A program made the translations under genes and the position numbers. Below the pieces are notes generated by a model, which was not told the DNA's origin, ran no database searches, and saw only the letters and a program-made list of their open reading frames with translations. A DNA stretch of 64,000 bases from Dromiciops gliroides (lineage: Eukaryota > Chordata > Mammalia > Microbiotheria > Microbiotheriidae), in contig NC_057867.1 of assembly GCF_019393635.1 (NCBI RefSeq), positions 61,703,992 to 61,767,991 of the forward strand, given 5' to 3'. Below, piece after piece: positions 1 through 11,639 of this stretch. How positions within the stretch are numbered: the first letter of the stretch is position 1; the number at the start of each line of letters is the position of its first letter.

Positions 1-14
1 AAGATCTTGTTTGT

Positions 15-245
15 GCAGGAAAACATTACCTCCTGAATAGCCTTTTCCACTTTGGACGGTTCTAACTGTTAAGAAGTCTTTCTCCTGAGGAAGCCAAAAT
101 TTGCCTCTCTGCAATCTACATGTTTGCGTTAGAGCTAGTTCTGCCCTCTGGGACCAAGCAGAACCAATCTAATCCCTCTGCTATGTTTCAGCCTGTCAAA
201 TACTCAGCCCATACGACATCCCTCTCAAATCACTCTCCCTTATTC
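15..245 (-). mobile_element. CR1/L3-type LINE fragment
   Basis: The plus strand carries gttaagaagtctttctcctg, aaaatttgcctctctgcaat and gttctgccctctgggaccaa. This is the same module as at 21717-21878 and is typical of the reverse complement of the CR1/L3 C-terminal region. Confidence 0.62.
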
Positions 246-330
246 CATGTATATAAATCAGTTTCCAAATCTCATAATTTCTTTCTCTACAACATTATCT
301 CCCACAGATCCTCCCCTTCTCCCCATGTAT

Positions 331-1451
331 ACGGCCACCCACCCACCGGCCTAGCTCAGGCACACACCTGCCAAAACAACTTACTTACATGACCATGTTT
401 CTCTTCTTCCTCCTCCTCTTCCTTAATAAGCTCCAGCAATTCTCTCTTGGCTTTAGGATTAAATAGAAATTCTAATTTTCATTCAAAGCTTCTCACAGCC
501 TTCCCCCAAACTACCTTACCAGATTTATTATGTAGAATGTCCCTTCCTGCCTTCTATAGTCCAATCAAACTGGTCTTCCTGCAGGTCCTCCTCCTAACAA
601 ATCACAACTAAAATAATCAAACATGAATAGGAAATGATGGCATGATGCCATGAATTAAGCAGAACCACAGAGCAAAAAAGGAATGAATTTATAATGAAAA
701 TTTTCTGAGTAGAAATCATAATTCACTTTTCCTTGTTTTTACATTTTGTATGGTGAAAAGCCACACACAGAGAAAAATACAACTTCTGAAAAACTGTTCT
801 GTTTCCTGATTGTTACGGAACACTGGACTGTTGTACTATATGTCATTCAATTAAAAAAAACCCCAAAGCCTTTCAAAATTCACCTGCTTGGTTAGCAATG
901 CTGATCACCTTAACCAAATAATTAATTACCAGCAAATAAATTTTATTTACAAGTTCTCCCCAACCCCCAGGACATGTACAGGAATTTTCTGAAAAGAATG
1001 AAGCACATTCAATCACAATGCTTTCCCTAAAATATCACTAAAAATAATTAATAATATTTTAGGAAAAGCAAAAAGCGTTTTTGTACTATTAAATAAAATT
1101 TTGAAATATTGTTGATTTTATCTTCATTTCTTTCAAACTCCTTTTTTGTTTATGCAAAATGTATCAATACAGTACATTGGGACAGCTATCTGATACACAG
1201 GAAACCAAAACCAGCAAACTTACAGGATTTTCTAGAGTAATTTTAACATGACCTGCTTTTTAACCCTATATATTGACATCGTCATGTAAAATGTTTCTCC
1301 ACTGACTACCACCTTTTAAAGAACGTTTTACAGGTTGTCTGAAAAACAAGTGTACAGGTTCAGAAAGGACACTATAAAACCTGCATTGTCATGGCCTCAC
1401 ATTAAGCACATTAATGATTTTCCTCCATTTTCTTCATTAAAAATAAGCTTA
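331..1451. other. No gene seen
   Basis: AT-rich intergenic DNA. No element or frame recognised. Confidence 0.6.
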
Positions 1452-1620
1452 GGGGCAGTTAGGTGGCACAGTGGATAAAGCACCGGCCCTGGATTCAGGA
1501 GGACCTGAGTTCAAATGTGACCTCAGACACTTAACACTTACTAGCTGTGTGACCCTGGGCAAGTCACTTAACCCCAATTGCCTCACTAAAAAAACAAAAC
1601 AAAACAAAAAACAAACAAAA
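1452..1620 (+). mobile_element. tRNA-derived SINE (WSINE1/MAR1 type)
   Basis: Full head (ggggcagttaggtggcacag) with pol III A-box (TGGCACAGTGG) and B-box (GAGTTCAAATG), the conserved CTAGCTGTGTGACCCTGGGC body, and an A-rich (AAAAC)n tail. The target-site repeat is aagctta on both sides. Confidence 0.9.
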
Positions 1621-1734
1621 AGCTTAAAAGAGAAACTGTAATCCTAATTCTGAGATGATCAATACAAATCTACAAGAACTATGGTCATCCTATGAAATAG
1701 AACAATTAATGGAAGCAAAGTGGTATTTTGGCTA

Positions 1735-1890
1735 TTAAAAGAGCTTCAGATTGAGTAAGAGGACTCAATTAAAATTCCTGGCTCTACCACTTCTTACCTG
1801 AGTGACCGTAGTTCAGTCACCTGTTATATCTGATCCTCAGTTTCTTCTAAGGTCCTTTCCATTTCTCAAGCTGTGATTCCATGAGTAAAA
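1735..1890 (+). mobile_element. MIR/CORE-SINE relic
   Basis: Blocks gctctaccacttcttacctg and ctgatcctcagtttcttcta in MIR order. Confidence 0.55.
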
Positions 1891-2105
1891 GTCACAGTTA
1901 AACTATATACTTTAATACTTCAAAAATGCCAGTGTTCTTCTACTAATGCAGTCCTATGCTCTCAGGGGGGTGTGTTTAGCAGACAGCTTTAAGGAACTAC
2001 TATGAAAAAAAACTTCAAGTTTTTCATGAGAGGGCTTCTTTAAACTTAGCTAGGCTGGCCTTCAGAGAACAGACATATACATCGTCTCTTACCAGGCTGA
2101 TTCTC

Positions 2106-2350
2106 CAAGACTTTGCAGTTCAATAGGACCTACTAATTGAATCTAATCCAAAAAGTATTTATTAGTACCCCTAGGTGTTAAGGCATATAGGGTAATGGAG
2201 ATATAAAAACTAAAGAAAAAATAATCTCTACCCTCAAGGAACTCACATACCACTCTGGGGATACAACCTGTGAATAGCTAAGTGTAAATAGAATTTGAGG
2301 AGACTGCACTAACAAATATGGATGCCTAGACCATCTCCTCTGTCACAACT
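2106..2350 (-). mobile_element. L2 3'-end fragment
   Basis: The plus strand shows aaaaagtatttattagtacc, ggtgttaaggcatatagggt and ctaccctcaaggaactcaca, the reverse complement of an L2 3' end. Confidence 0.6.
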
Positions 2351-2494
2351 ACCAGTTTGGTCAAAAGGTTTATTGAATGGATATGACGAATGCTGGGAGA
2401 AAGGTGATGCCATCTTCTTTGAAAATTCTTAGTTGGGAAAGGCTATGGTCCTGACATCTGATGGTACAGTACGCTTTGAAAACAACTCATTAAT

Positions 2495-2560
2495 GTATAT
2501 ATATCTATATCTATATATCTATATATCTCTATACACACACACACATGCATATATATGAAA
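2495..2560. repeat. AT-rich microsatellite
   Basis: Runs of (TATA/TATC) followed by (CA)n. Confidence 0.85.
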
Positions 2561-3485
2561 TTGCTTCCTTTTATCTAGAATATTCCTTTATCCTGTCTTT
2601 CTACAGTTAAGCAAAACAAAACAATGTAGTTGTCTTACCTCTGGATTCAATACTAGTCGCTGCATTTATTCTGAATTCAATTCTATTATAGACTTCAAGG
2701 ATACAGCATGATGAAGCTTTGGGGGAAATCTGGTGGTGAACTCTAAAATCCATATAATTAAGTTAGCAAGCCACTTAAAACTATCCAAGATCTGCCAACT
2801 GCAGCTTGTGTTGCTTTTTGAAATAAGTAAAATCTTTGAAAATCTTCTCAGTTTAAAAGAAATTTAAGACACTCTTTCTGAAATGAAACAAGAGAATGTG
2901 AATCTGATTTAATTGGGTAATCAAAACAGACCCATTCCAAAGATTAGTTTTTCAAGCAGATGCTATTCAGAAAATATCCGAGATGAATACACTCAGATTG
3001 GGAGAGATAAGAACCAGGCAGGATAGTCAATGAGCTTAAAGGAAAAAAAGGGAGACATCTGACAACAGCATCAAGAAGTAAGGTACCTTTCTTTGAAAAG
3101 CAACGCCTGAATGTCAAGGTGGCAAGGTTGTGTTACAGAAGTGGAAGTTCAGAAGAGGCCCAGTCAAATGGAAAAACGTTTTCAGTCCCCAAAGGAGAAA
3201 CGGAATAGATGATAAGCCCTAATAAAAGTTACCTAGGAGATCAAAGGTGGAAATGAATAATTCAAATATTGAATATATGAAATGTAAAATATTCATTAAC
3301 CAATTAATAGTTAAACTTTTCTTAAAAAGGAAAGCTAGTAGAGTAATGACTATTAAGTAATGCAAACCACATGGTGTGAATGTGAATCAAAGAGTAGATC
3401 ACCTTCAGGGGTTACAGGGAGTCTCTTTCAAGAAAATGATTGGTTTTATACTGCTAAAAATCCTTTTCAAAAATGGCATATAAGA
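2561..3485. other. No gene seen
   Basis: Unassigned AT-rich sequence without long open frames. Confidence 0.6.
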
Positions 3486-3489
3486 GAGG

Positions 3490-3765
3490 TAACCTGTAGG
3501 ATCTCCAAAGAATGGTCCATTTAAAAAGCAGGAAATGAAGCAGGCACCATTGACTGGGGAATGGTTTTGAAACCATCAAAAACAAGTAATTCAGAGAAAC
3601 ACAGGAAGACAAAAGTCTGAATCGATGCACAATGAAGTAAGCAGGAACAGGAGAACGATGTAAATAATTACAATAATGCAAATGAAGTTTCAGATTAAGA
3701 GATTATAAAGACCAATCTTGGCTTGGAGAAAAGATAATGTATCATCTAAAGTATGGTGGAGGGAT
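3490..3765 (+). mobile_element. L1 3'-region fragment
   Basis: It contains ttgactggggaatggttttg, then gcacaatgaagtaagcagga and acaggagaacgatgtaaata. This is the same module as 28455-28640 and typical of the marsupial L1 3' end. Confidence 0.6.
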
Positions 3766-3784
3766 GAAGAAGAGGAGTCAGGGA

Positions 3785-3950
3785 AGTATAGAAATGGGTT
3801 AGCATAGGGGATGGATTGGCCCAGGTCTGTCATTTTCTATCCTTGTAATTTGAGGCAGGTCACAAACTCTGTGGGCCTTGACTTCTTTTGTCAAATGAGG
3901 GGCTTGTACGAGATAACCTCTATAGTCCTGGCCAGCTCTAGATTGGCGAT
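3785..3950 (+). mobile_element. CORE-SINE relic
   Basis: The end block cctctatagtcctggccagc matches the common 3' part of marsupial MIR-like SINEs. Confidence 0.45.
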
Positions 3951-4050
3951 GCCAATGCTGGGATCCTTCCCCAGATAATCTTCATAGTCTGAATTACTTA
4001 TAGTCATATACTATGGTTCTCACCTTTCTCTGCTCATCTTGCCTTTCTTT

Positions 4051-4198
4051 GGGGGGGGGGGGTGTGAGGCAATTGGGGTTAAGTGACTTGCCCAGGGTCA
4101 CACAGCTAGTAAGTGTCAAGTGTCTGAGGTCACATTTGAAATCAGGTCTTCCTGAATCCAGGGCCGCTGCTCTATCCACTGCGCCACCTAGCTGCCCC
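4051..4198 (-). mobile_element. tRNA-derived SINE, reversed
   Basis: Full-length reverse copy ending in gccacctagctgcccc. The tail is now a run of ten or more G in place of T. Confidence 0.9.
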
Positions 4199-4209
4199 TA
4201 AGTCGCATC

Positions 4210-4302
4210 TAATAAGTGTCTGAGGCCACATTTCAACTCAGGGAGATGAGTCTTCCTGATTCCCAGCCTGGGATTCTATTCACTATACCACCTAGCTGCC
4301 CC
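4210..4302 (-). mobile_element. Partial, older SINE of the same family
   Basis: Only the head half remains (tgaggccacatttcaactca ... ccacctagctgcccc). It lies head-to-tail next to the previous SINE and is more diverged. Confidence 0.8.
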
Positions 4303-4734
4303 AGGATACAATGGCTTTCCCTAGAAGCTTATGTCTCTACCCAAGGAAACCCACTTCCCACAGGTCTCAGACTGTAGGGCAGCCTAATCTTCACATTGTC
4401 CTTCCTCCCTTATTTTTGTCACCACTTATCTGCAGCACCCCAAATCTGTTCTGACTTTTATGTGACACTGGCTAGTCAAGCTGATTACAACCATCTTCTA
4501 GATAGAATCTGCTCTGGGAACTGCTAAAGCTAAAATGAGCACCACCTTGTGGCCACCATGTAGATGGCCTCTCCTAACTTGGCCAGGTTGGTCTTAGCAT
4601 GAGAGCTGGAACACAGTCCATCCCACCACAGATCAAACACTCAAACGTTTCTCTAGCTTACAGGAGCTGACAGAGTTTTCCCTCTGCTGACTCAGTCTTT
4701 GCCAAACCAGGGGGTACCTATACCTCACGGTAAG

Positions 4735-4870
4735 GTATCCCTGGAACCACAAATTCAGATAGAGCTGGTAGGGACCTTAGAAGTGATCTAGACCACTGTC
4801 TGACAAAGCAGGAAACAAGTATACAGAGAAGTTCACAAGCAGGAAATCAAGGACAAAGGAATAAGTGAAC
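4735..4870 (-). mobile_element. CORE-SINE relic, reversed
   Basis: It carries agctggtagggaccttagaa and gaccactgtctgacaaagc; weak but family-like. Confidence 0.4.
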
Positions 4871-5674
4871 ATATACTAGGCTTTCCCCATTTATTCTAAG
4901 TTTGCTAGGGACAAATAATGCTTTCCATCTTCATATGATACCCCAAAATGGGGCAAATTGCCTCACAATTTTTCTCTGTGCACCGGAAAGAATTTCTCAC
5001 TCTTTGCAGGGAAAAAAATCCTCATTTATAAGGAGGAGCCCCGTAAGAAAAATAGTTCCAAAGGACTTTTCATGTAAACAGTCCAATTTTCTCACTGACT
5101 GAGAATGTGAAATCAAAATACCTAGTAATTAGAAAAAATATGGAGGAGTTCCTAGTTCATTCTCTCATCAAGGAACCCCTCCTACAGCATTTAGGTCTGT
5201 GTTTGAGTGCCTCACCTGTCTCATCAGGGGCCCCACTGCACTGTTTAGACAACTTTATAGTTATTAGATATGTTGGACTGAGATCTTCCTCTCCCTGGGC
5301 CTACATCTGCCCCATGGAGTGTTGATGAGACTGTCCAATTTTCTCTACCAGTGATCTGTTAAACACATCATTGAGAGAGGGAGCGCCTTCGCTTCAGAAA
5401 TTACATGGAATAAGCATGAGAGAGCATACAGACTTTGGGGAAAAGAAAATCTTTTAAAGACACAGGAAGAGGGGTGAATATTTAATAAGTTCTGTACCTG
5501 CACATAGCCTGCCACCAGAGGTGACCTTCATAAGGAGATCCTAACACTACAAACATGCAAAATGACAGAACTCTTTCCAGTGAGTGACCAATCTGGGCAA
5601 TAGCTCAGCATGTCAGAAGCCTACTAGGCTTTCCTTATTTAAGTAGTTCTAAATTCACTAGAAATAAATGCCTA

Positions 5675-5824
5675 GGAACAGCTAGGTGGATAGAGCACTG
5701 GCCCTGGATTCAGGAGGACCTGAGTTCAAATCCAGCCTCAGACACTTGACACTTACTAGCTGTGTGACCCTGGGCAAGTCACTTAACCCCAAATTGCCTC
5801 ACCCCCCAAAAAAAATTAAAAAAA
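5675..5824 (+). mobile_element. tRNA-derived SINE with a deletion in the A-box
   Basis: The head lacks about ten bases between aggtgg and atagag, which removes the A-box. Flanks gaaataaatgcctag and gaaatgtctag are the diverged target duplication. Confidence 0.88.
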
Positions 5825-6269
5825 GAAATGTCTAGGCAGCATGGAACCAAAGGAATGTGCTGAATTTGGAATATGGCGGCCTCTTTTTTCTTTCTGGATT
5901 TCTCATTTATTACCTATTTCTCATTTATTACCTATTTGAATCATCTCACGTCTCTCAATCTATGTGAGCTTTAATTTCTTCTTTTTCAAAATTGCAGCTT
6001 GTTTAAATTATTGCAGAAAGGGTAGGTGAAGTTTAGAAAAGGTTGGCCAGGAGAGTGAAATGGTTAAAATAATTCAAAAGAAGCAGCAGAGGAAAACGAT
6101 CTGGATATTTACCCTAGTAAAGAGTAATTGTAATTATTCAGATTGAGCTGGTTGAATACAGAAATACATTTCACTCAATAAGGAAATAAGAGGGAAGGGA
6201 GAGAAGGAAAAAGGGGGGAATTGGAGAGTAGTAGAATAAGGGAAGTTCTAAACAAAAAAAAACCCCTTA

Positions 6270-6415
6270 ATGATATACAAAATATATATATCTTTTTTTT
6301 TAAGCAGTAAAGGATAGGAATCTGAGTGGGATGCACATCAACTGAACAAATTATGGTACATAAATGTGATTGTGTTTTTAAAAATTATGAAGGGGATGGT
6401 TTCAGAAGCGTATTT
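6270..6415 (+). mobile_element. L1 3'-region fragment
   Basis: The blocks tgcacatcaactgaacaaat, tatggtacataaatgtgatt and gaaggggatggtttcagaag match the same L1 3' module. Confidence 0.55.
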
Positions 6416-6760
6416 ACCTGAACTCGTCAGGACCTTACTCCACTTCACTGTCTTTAGGAACTCATCTTCCTGTAAAATCAAGTCAACTCTGAAACTCAAA
6501 CCTCCTCACTATATCCTGCCCCATGGGCCTGGGCCCCTCCCTCCCTTGTTGAAGAAGGTAGAGATTCGCAGAGCTTTTCCCAGTTCCTCTATTTAAGGAA
6601 AGGGCCCTGGGAAGACACCTCATCATTTCCCACCTGGCTGCTTACCTGGACTTTGTCACTGTCTCCAGAAACTCCAACTTCTGCAAGATCAAATCAACTC
6701 TTAAACTTACATCTACTCAGAACTCCCTGCCCCTTACACTCCTACTTCACCCCCCTCCAC
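6416..6760 (+). repeat. Two diverged copies of a ~100-bp block
   Basis: Copy 1 (about 6418-6530) and copy 2 (about 6648-6735) share the order cactgtct..ag.aactc, aaatcaa.tcaactct.aaact and ctgcccc. The spacer contains cagttcctctatttaagg. The origin is unknown, perhaps LINE-derived. Confidence 0.5.
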
Positions 6761-7210
6761 CTGTCATGGAGAGGGTGGAGGGTGAGGGAACACAAGCAGA
6801 TAAACCAACAGGGAGAATATTAATGACAGGACATATGGCCTCCAGATCAGGCATATATGAATAAGTATTGCAAGAGAAAGAAAAATGAATCAACACCTGA
6901 TGAAGCAGAGGACCCTGTGGATTCTCAAGAAAGCATGGAACCACACAGCAGGATGTCTCTGAATAGCAAAGCAGTATTTATGGCCTGGACAAAAGAAACA
7001 AATAGAAAAAGAAAAATTTGAATGCACAGTGGCAATCCTCGCCAAAAGAGAAAATTATTTATTAGGAATGCAAATATAAGGAAGTGAAAGACAATCTGGA
7101 AAAAGAGAAGCAAAGTACAATACCATTAAAGGAAATCATGATCTCTATACAAGCTAAAATTATTGATCTTAAGGACAGGATGCATAGAGATAACTCTCCT
7201 ACACAAGTAT

Positions 7211-7350
7211 GGGGCAGCTAGGTGGCACAGTGGATAGAGCACTGTCCCTGGATTCAGGAGTACCTAAGTTCAAATCCAGGCTCAGACACTTAACACTTAC
7301 TAGCTGCCACCCTGGGCCAGTCACTTAACACTCATTGCCCCCCCCCCCCA
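7211..7350 (+). mobile_element. SINE, copy in tandem unit A
   Basis: Near full length, with a poly-C tract in the tail region. It is duplicated together with its flank (see 6928-7757). Confidence 0.88.
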
Positions 7351-7628
7351 AAAGAAAGCATGGAACCACAGCAGGATGTCTCTGAATAGCAAAGCAGTAT
7401 TTATGGCCTGGACAAAAGAAATAAATAGATAAGAAAAACTTGAATGCACAGTGGCAAGTCTCACCAAAAGAGAAAATTATTAGGAATGCAAATATAAAGA
7501 AGTGAAAGACAATCTGGAAAAAGAGAAGCAAAGCACAATACCATCAAAGGAAATCATGATCTCTATACAAGCCAAAATTATTGATCTTAAGGACAGGATA
7601 CATAGAGATAACTCTCCTACGCAAGTAT

Positions 7629-7757
7629 GGGGCAGCTAGGTGGCACAGTGAATAGAGCACCAGACCTGGTGTATCCAGCCTCAGACACTTGACACTAGCT
7701 GTGAGACCCTGGGCAAATCACTTAACCCCGATCCCCCCCCCCCATAAAAAAACACCC
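7629..7757 (+). mobile_element. SINE, copy in tandem unit B (internally deleted)
   Basis: Same insertion site as the copy in unit A. It lost the B-box segment between agacctggt and gtatccagcc. Confidence 0.85.
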
Positions 7758-7834
7758 AAGAAAATTTCCAAATACAGAAAATAAAGTGCCAATCAAAAGA
7801 ATCTACAGATTGCCTTTAGAAAAATAGTAACAAC

Positions 7835-8030
7835 AATGAAAATTAGCATTGCAAAGCACTTTACAAATATCAACTTATATTCTCCTCATGATCCTGAGGC
7901 AGGTGCTATTATCTCCCTTTTCCAGATGAGTAAATTGAGGCAGAAAAAGATTAAGTGACTTGCCCAAAATCAGGGCAGATTAAACTCAAGTCTCTTTGAC
8001 TAGGTTCAGCACTTTATGCTACAAACTAGA
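7835..8030 (-). mobile_element. MIR relic, reversed
   Basis: tctcctcatgatcctgaggc, cagatgagtaaattgaggca and aagtgacttgcccaaaatca follow MIR order. Confidence 0.7.
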
Positions 8031-8285
8031 GGATATCATGGAGCTAAATTTAGGAATTCCATTCACAAACAACAGATTCCACAAACAAACAAGATCATAT
8101 AAAGGAGAATAAATTCAACTATCACGAGATTATTCTGCACCAACCAGAAGCTGCAAGAGGGAATGGAATAATGTGTTCTGAAGTGCAAAGGAGTTCAAGA
8201 TGCAACACAAAGTGCCATGACGAATCTGAGCCTAAACATAAAGACAGATGTTCAATAAAAAGAGGTATTCAAAATATTCCTAGAG

Positions 8286-8432
8286 GGGGCAGCTAGGTGG
8301 CGCAGTGGATAAAGCACCAGCCCTGGAGTCCGGAGTCCCTGAGTTCAAATCCGACCTCAGACACTTAACACTTACTAGCTGTGTAACCCTGGGCAACTCA
8401 CTTAACCCTCACTGCCCCGCCAAAAAAAATTC
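8286..8432 (+). mobile_element. tRNA-derived SINE
   Basis: Complete copy with flanking repeat attcctaga on both sides. Confidence 0.9.
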
Positions 8433-8686
8433 CTAGAAAGAAAACCAGACCTGTAGATATTATTTACTTCTTAAATATCCCAGGCAACAAATATACAAGA
8501 GGGGTAACATAAATAGCAACCGAGGACAAGAAGAAACTAACAACAGAGAGAACATTAAGAGATTTCTTCATTTAGAAACACAAAAAGACAAGGCTGAAAG
8601 AAAGGAGTCAAATAGAAGTGATAGTGAAGTTGAAACAATATGGAGTATATCTCACAACACTCCAACCTACAGATGCATCAATTTTT

Positions 8687-8833
8687 GGGGTGGGGCCCAC
8701 ACCCCAATGAGGATTGAGTGACTTGCCCACGGTCACACAGCTAGTAAGTGTCAGGTGTCTGAGCCTGGATGTGAACTCAGGTCCTCTTGAATCCAGGGCT
8801 GGTGCTTTATCCACTGTGCCACCTACCTGCCCC
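8687..8833 (-). mobile_element. tRNA-derived SINE, reversed, perfect target duplication
   Basis: Flanked by the identical 16-mer agatgcatcaattttt (8671-8686 and 8834-8849). Complete head and body. Confidence 0.93.
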
Positions 8834-9631
8834 AGATGCATCAATTTTTAAAAATTAAATTGCTGAATGGAAGGTTACATAAAAAGAGGAAGAGATGACA
8901 AAAACAGAGGGAAATATGATGTACTTTATTAAAGTCAGAGGTTAACAATGAAGGGAAAATAAGTTTTATAGTCTCTCAGGAAAAAGAGAACCCAAAGAAG
9001 AAAGATAGTGGAGCCAAAAAAGGTAAAGGGGAATATCTTCTTTCAATGACTGGAGGGGGTACCACTGATGAATGTTCCCATGGGAGAAGAGAGATGGGGA
9101 TAAAGGAGATGGGAACCTTACAATAGGTTTTGTCTTCAGGGATTTGATATGTAAATACCACTTATCCTGACTCAGGAGAAAGACAATCAGAACTCCTGGA
9201 GGCCAACAACACCTAGAAGAGTTGGAGGGAATAGACGCAGGGAAGAAATGTCAAGGCAAATGGGGGAAAAACGGCCAAAGGGAAGGCAAAGGTCAATAAT
9301 GAACTACACAGTCAGGAAAATGGGAAAATATCCAACACAGGAAATATCCTATCACCTGCATGAGCTGGTGTTTTTAAGAGGAAGACACAACAGAAAAAAA
9401 CAAGACAAGGGAGAAGATCCACAAGGCAGTTACAAATTGTTTAGAGAAGGCAACCCTTAATAGATACATAAAAAAGAAAAAAAGAGTACCAAAAAGTATC
9501 AGGACTATTAATCCAAGAATAAAGTCTATAATAGACATAAAGGGACAATAAATAATGAAGAGAATGAGGGAAAGAAATTCTTGTTCAAAAATGTATTTTT
9601 TTTTAAATTTTTTTTTAAAAAAGTAGGTTTA

Positions 9632-9781
9632 GGGGCAACTAGGTGACTCAGTGGATAAAATACCAGCCCTGGATTCAGGAATACCTGAGTTCAAATCCGG
9701 CCTCAGATACTTGACACTTACTAGCTGTGTGACCCTGGGCAAGTCACTTAACCCTCATTGCCCTGCAAAAAAAAAAAAAAA
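9632..9781 (+). mobile_element. tRNA-derived SINE
   Basis: Full body and a pure A tail of about 15 bases, suggesting a fairly recent insertion. Confidence 0.9.
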
Positions 9782-9961
9782 TGTATAGAAAATGAAAATT
9801 TGAAAACAAACAAAACAAAGTGAAAGGGAAGAAAGGAAGGTGGATTCAACTATTTAACTGAAAGGAAAAAAGAGCAAAAGTAAATATCTACATAAAAGCA
9901 AGTGAGAAAAAGGAACTAATAAGGAAAAATCAAGGAAAGAATTAACAAATGAGGGGTGGGA

Positions 9962-10133
9962 GGGGCAGCTAGTTGGCTCAGTGGATAGAATACCAGTCCT
10001 GGAGTCAGGAGGGCCTGAGTTCAAATCAGGCCTCAGACACTTAACACTTACTAGCTGTGTGACCCTGGGCAAGTCACTTAACCCCAATTGCCCAGCAAAA
10101 AAACAAACAAACAAAACAAACAAACAAGCAAAA
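9962..10133 (+). mobile_element. tRNA-derived SINE, 17-bp target duplication
   Basis: The same 17-mer, aacaaatgaggggtggg, lies at 9944-9960 and 10134-10150. The tail is an (AAAC)n microsatellite. Confidence 0.93.
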
Positions 10134-10199
10134 AACAAATGAGGGGTGGGGGTCGGGGAGATTTTCAGAAAGGGGCACAGGGTCAGTGGGAATAGTTAC

Positions 10200-11320
10200 C
10201 TTAAAATAGATTAAGCTATAATAACTGCTGAGGCAGAGGAAAATATTCTAATTACAGAAAACTTAATAGTAGAGATAAATAAAGGGAAAAAACTCTCATA
10301 ACTTTAAATGTCAATGTATTAAGCAATCCAATAAAATTAAAAAGAGTAATTAGATAAGAAAACAAAACCTCATAATCTTGTAAGAAATAGATTTTAAAAA
10401 CAAATATATATACAATAAAAATGAGGGGCTAGAAAAACATTGCAATCTTCCTATCAGGCAAAGCTAAAATAAACCTTTTATGACATAAAAAGGAATAAAT
10501 TAAAAACTAGATTATGCTGAAAGGAATCATTACCAATATCAATATATCAATATTAAATTTATGTTCTCCAAATGCCTTAGCATCTAAAGTTATAAAGGAA
10601 AAACTAAATGAATTATAAGAAGAAATAGTAATACAACAGTGGCAGGAGATTCCAATGTCCCTTTCCCAGTTTTGGAGAAGTCTAACAGAAAAATAAAAGG
10701 GAACATAGAGAAGTGAAGAAATTTCTGGAGAAACCAGAACTAAAATATTTATGGTGTCTTCTAAATGGGACTGCTAAAGAATATACTTATTTCTCAGCAC
10801 TACATGGTAAAAAGAAACTATGTATCAGGGCACAGAAGTATTGCAAAAAATATTTTTAGAAAATGGTAAAAATGGTAAATATATCCTTTACAAACTATAA
10901 TAAAAATTTTAAGTAGTTCACTGTTCACAAACAAAAGACAAAGACTCAAATGGAGATTTAACAATGAAATAAATAAGTGGCTAAAAGAACAAATCAGAAA
11001 AAATAATTAATAATCATGTAAAAGAAAAATAACAATATACCAAAATTTCTGGGATGCAGCTAAAGCAGTCTCTGCGGGAAAATCATATCCTCTAAATATA
11101 TATTAACAAAATAGAAAAAGAAAGAATTAATGACCTGAATATACCTTTTTAAAAATTAGAAAGTCAACAAATAAACAAACCTAAATAAGCCTATAAGAGA
11201 AGATTATTTAAAAGTAGATGAGAAATAGATAAAATAACAACCAAAGAAACTATGGGAAGGGTAAGTTAAATTAAAAACTGGTTCTATAAGAGTTAAAGAT
11301 GGGACAAGATTGTGGCAACT
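10200..11320 (+). mobile_element. L1 ORF2 relic (endonuclease to linker)
   Basis: Degenerate codons follow the order of L1 ORF2. An endonuclease-like part near 10435-10680 has pieces resembling VAIFL.GKAK, IISILNLCSPNALASKV and KEKLNEL. A downstream linker near 11035-11100 reads YQNFWDAAKAVSAGKSYPL, where L1 has a WDAAKAVLRGK motif. Many stops and frameshifts are present. AT-rich throughout. Confidence 0.72.
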
Positions 11321-11404
11321 TGCATTGTTAATTTGAATATGAATCTTCCTTGTGGCAACAGCAGTGGAAAGAAGAGGAAAAGACACTGAAGGCAGAATAG
11401 TATC

Positions 11405-11605
11405 TTACAATGATATAGCACTGGAAAGGTTTGTGAGATGCTTTATACCTCATTTGATCCTCATAACAATCCCATGAGCTAGGTACCATAATCATCACCC
11501 TCATTTTACAGATGAAGAAATTGAGGCTCAAAGAGGTTAACTTATTTGTCCAGTTACCCAGATAATAAGTATTAGAGGTGGGATTCCATCCTAGCCCTCC
11601 ATCCT
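11405..11605 (-). mobile_element. MIR relic, reversed
   Basis: cctcataacaatcccatgag, ttacagatgaagaaattgag and caaagaggttaacttatttg follow MIR order. Confidence 0.75.
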
Positions 11606-11639
11606 TTAGACTACATTGTCTCTAAACCCATGGCACTTA

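Larger units (their letters stand above)
4303..6265. other. Mostly unassigned
   Basis: Apart from the SINE at 5675 and a weak CORE-SINE at 4735, nothing is recognised. The short open frames (4902-5102, 5107-5325) have no family likeness. Confidence 0.6.
6928..7757 (+). repeat. Tandem duplication of a LINE-plus-SINE unit (~420 bp)
   Basis: Unit A is 6928-7350 and unit B 7351-7757. Both begin aaagaaagcatggaaccac, run through gtttatggcctgg-like shared text (agcagtatttatggcctgga), and end with a SINE inserted at the identical site (caagtat|ggggcag). The SINE therefore predates the duplication. Unit B has lost part of its SINE. Confidence 0.85.
6785..9560 (+). mobile_element. Degenerate LINE-derived mosaic, probably L1 ORF1 side
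   Basis: A-rich, plus-strand-biased sequence with coiled-coil-like codons (for example KEVKDNLEKEKQ at about 7080-7115) is cut by SINEs at 7211, 7629, 8286 and 8687 and by a MIR at 7835-8030. It lies upstream of, and in the same orientation as, the L1 ORF2 relic at 10200-11320, so it may be the 5' part of the same old element. The assignment is tentative. Confidence 0.45.
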
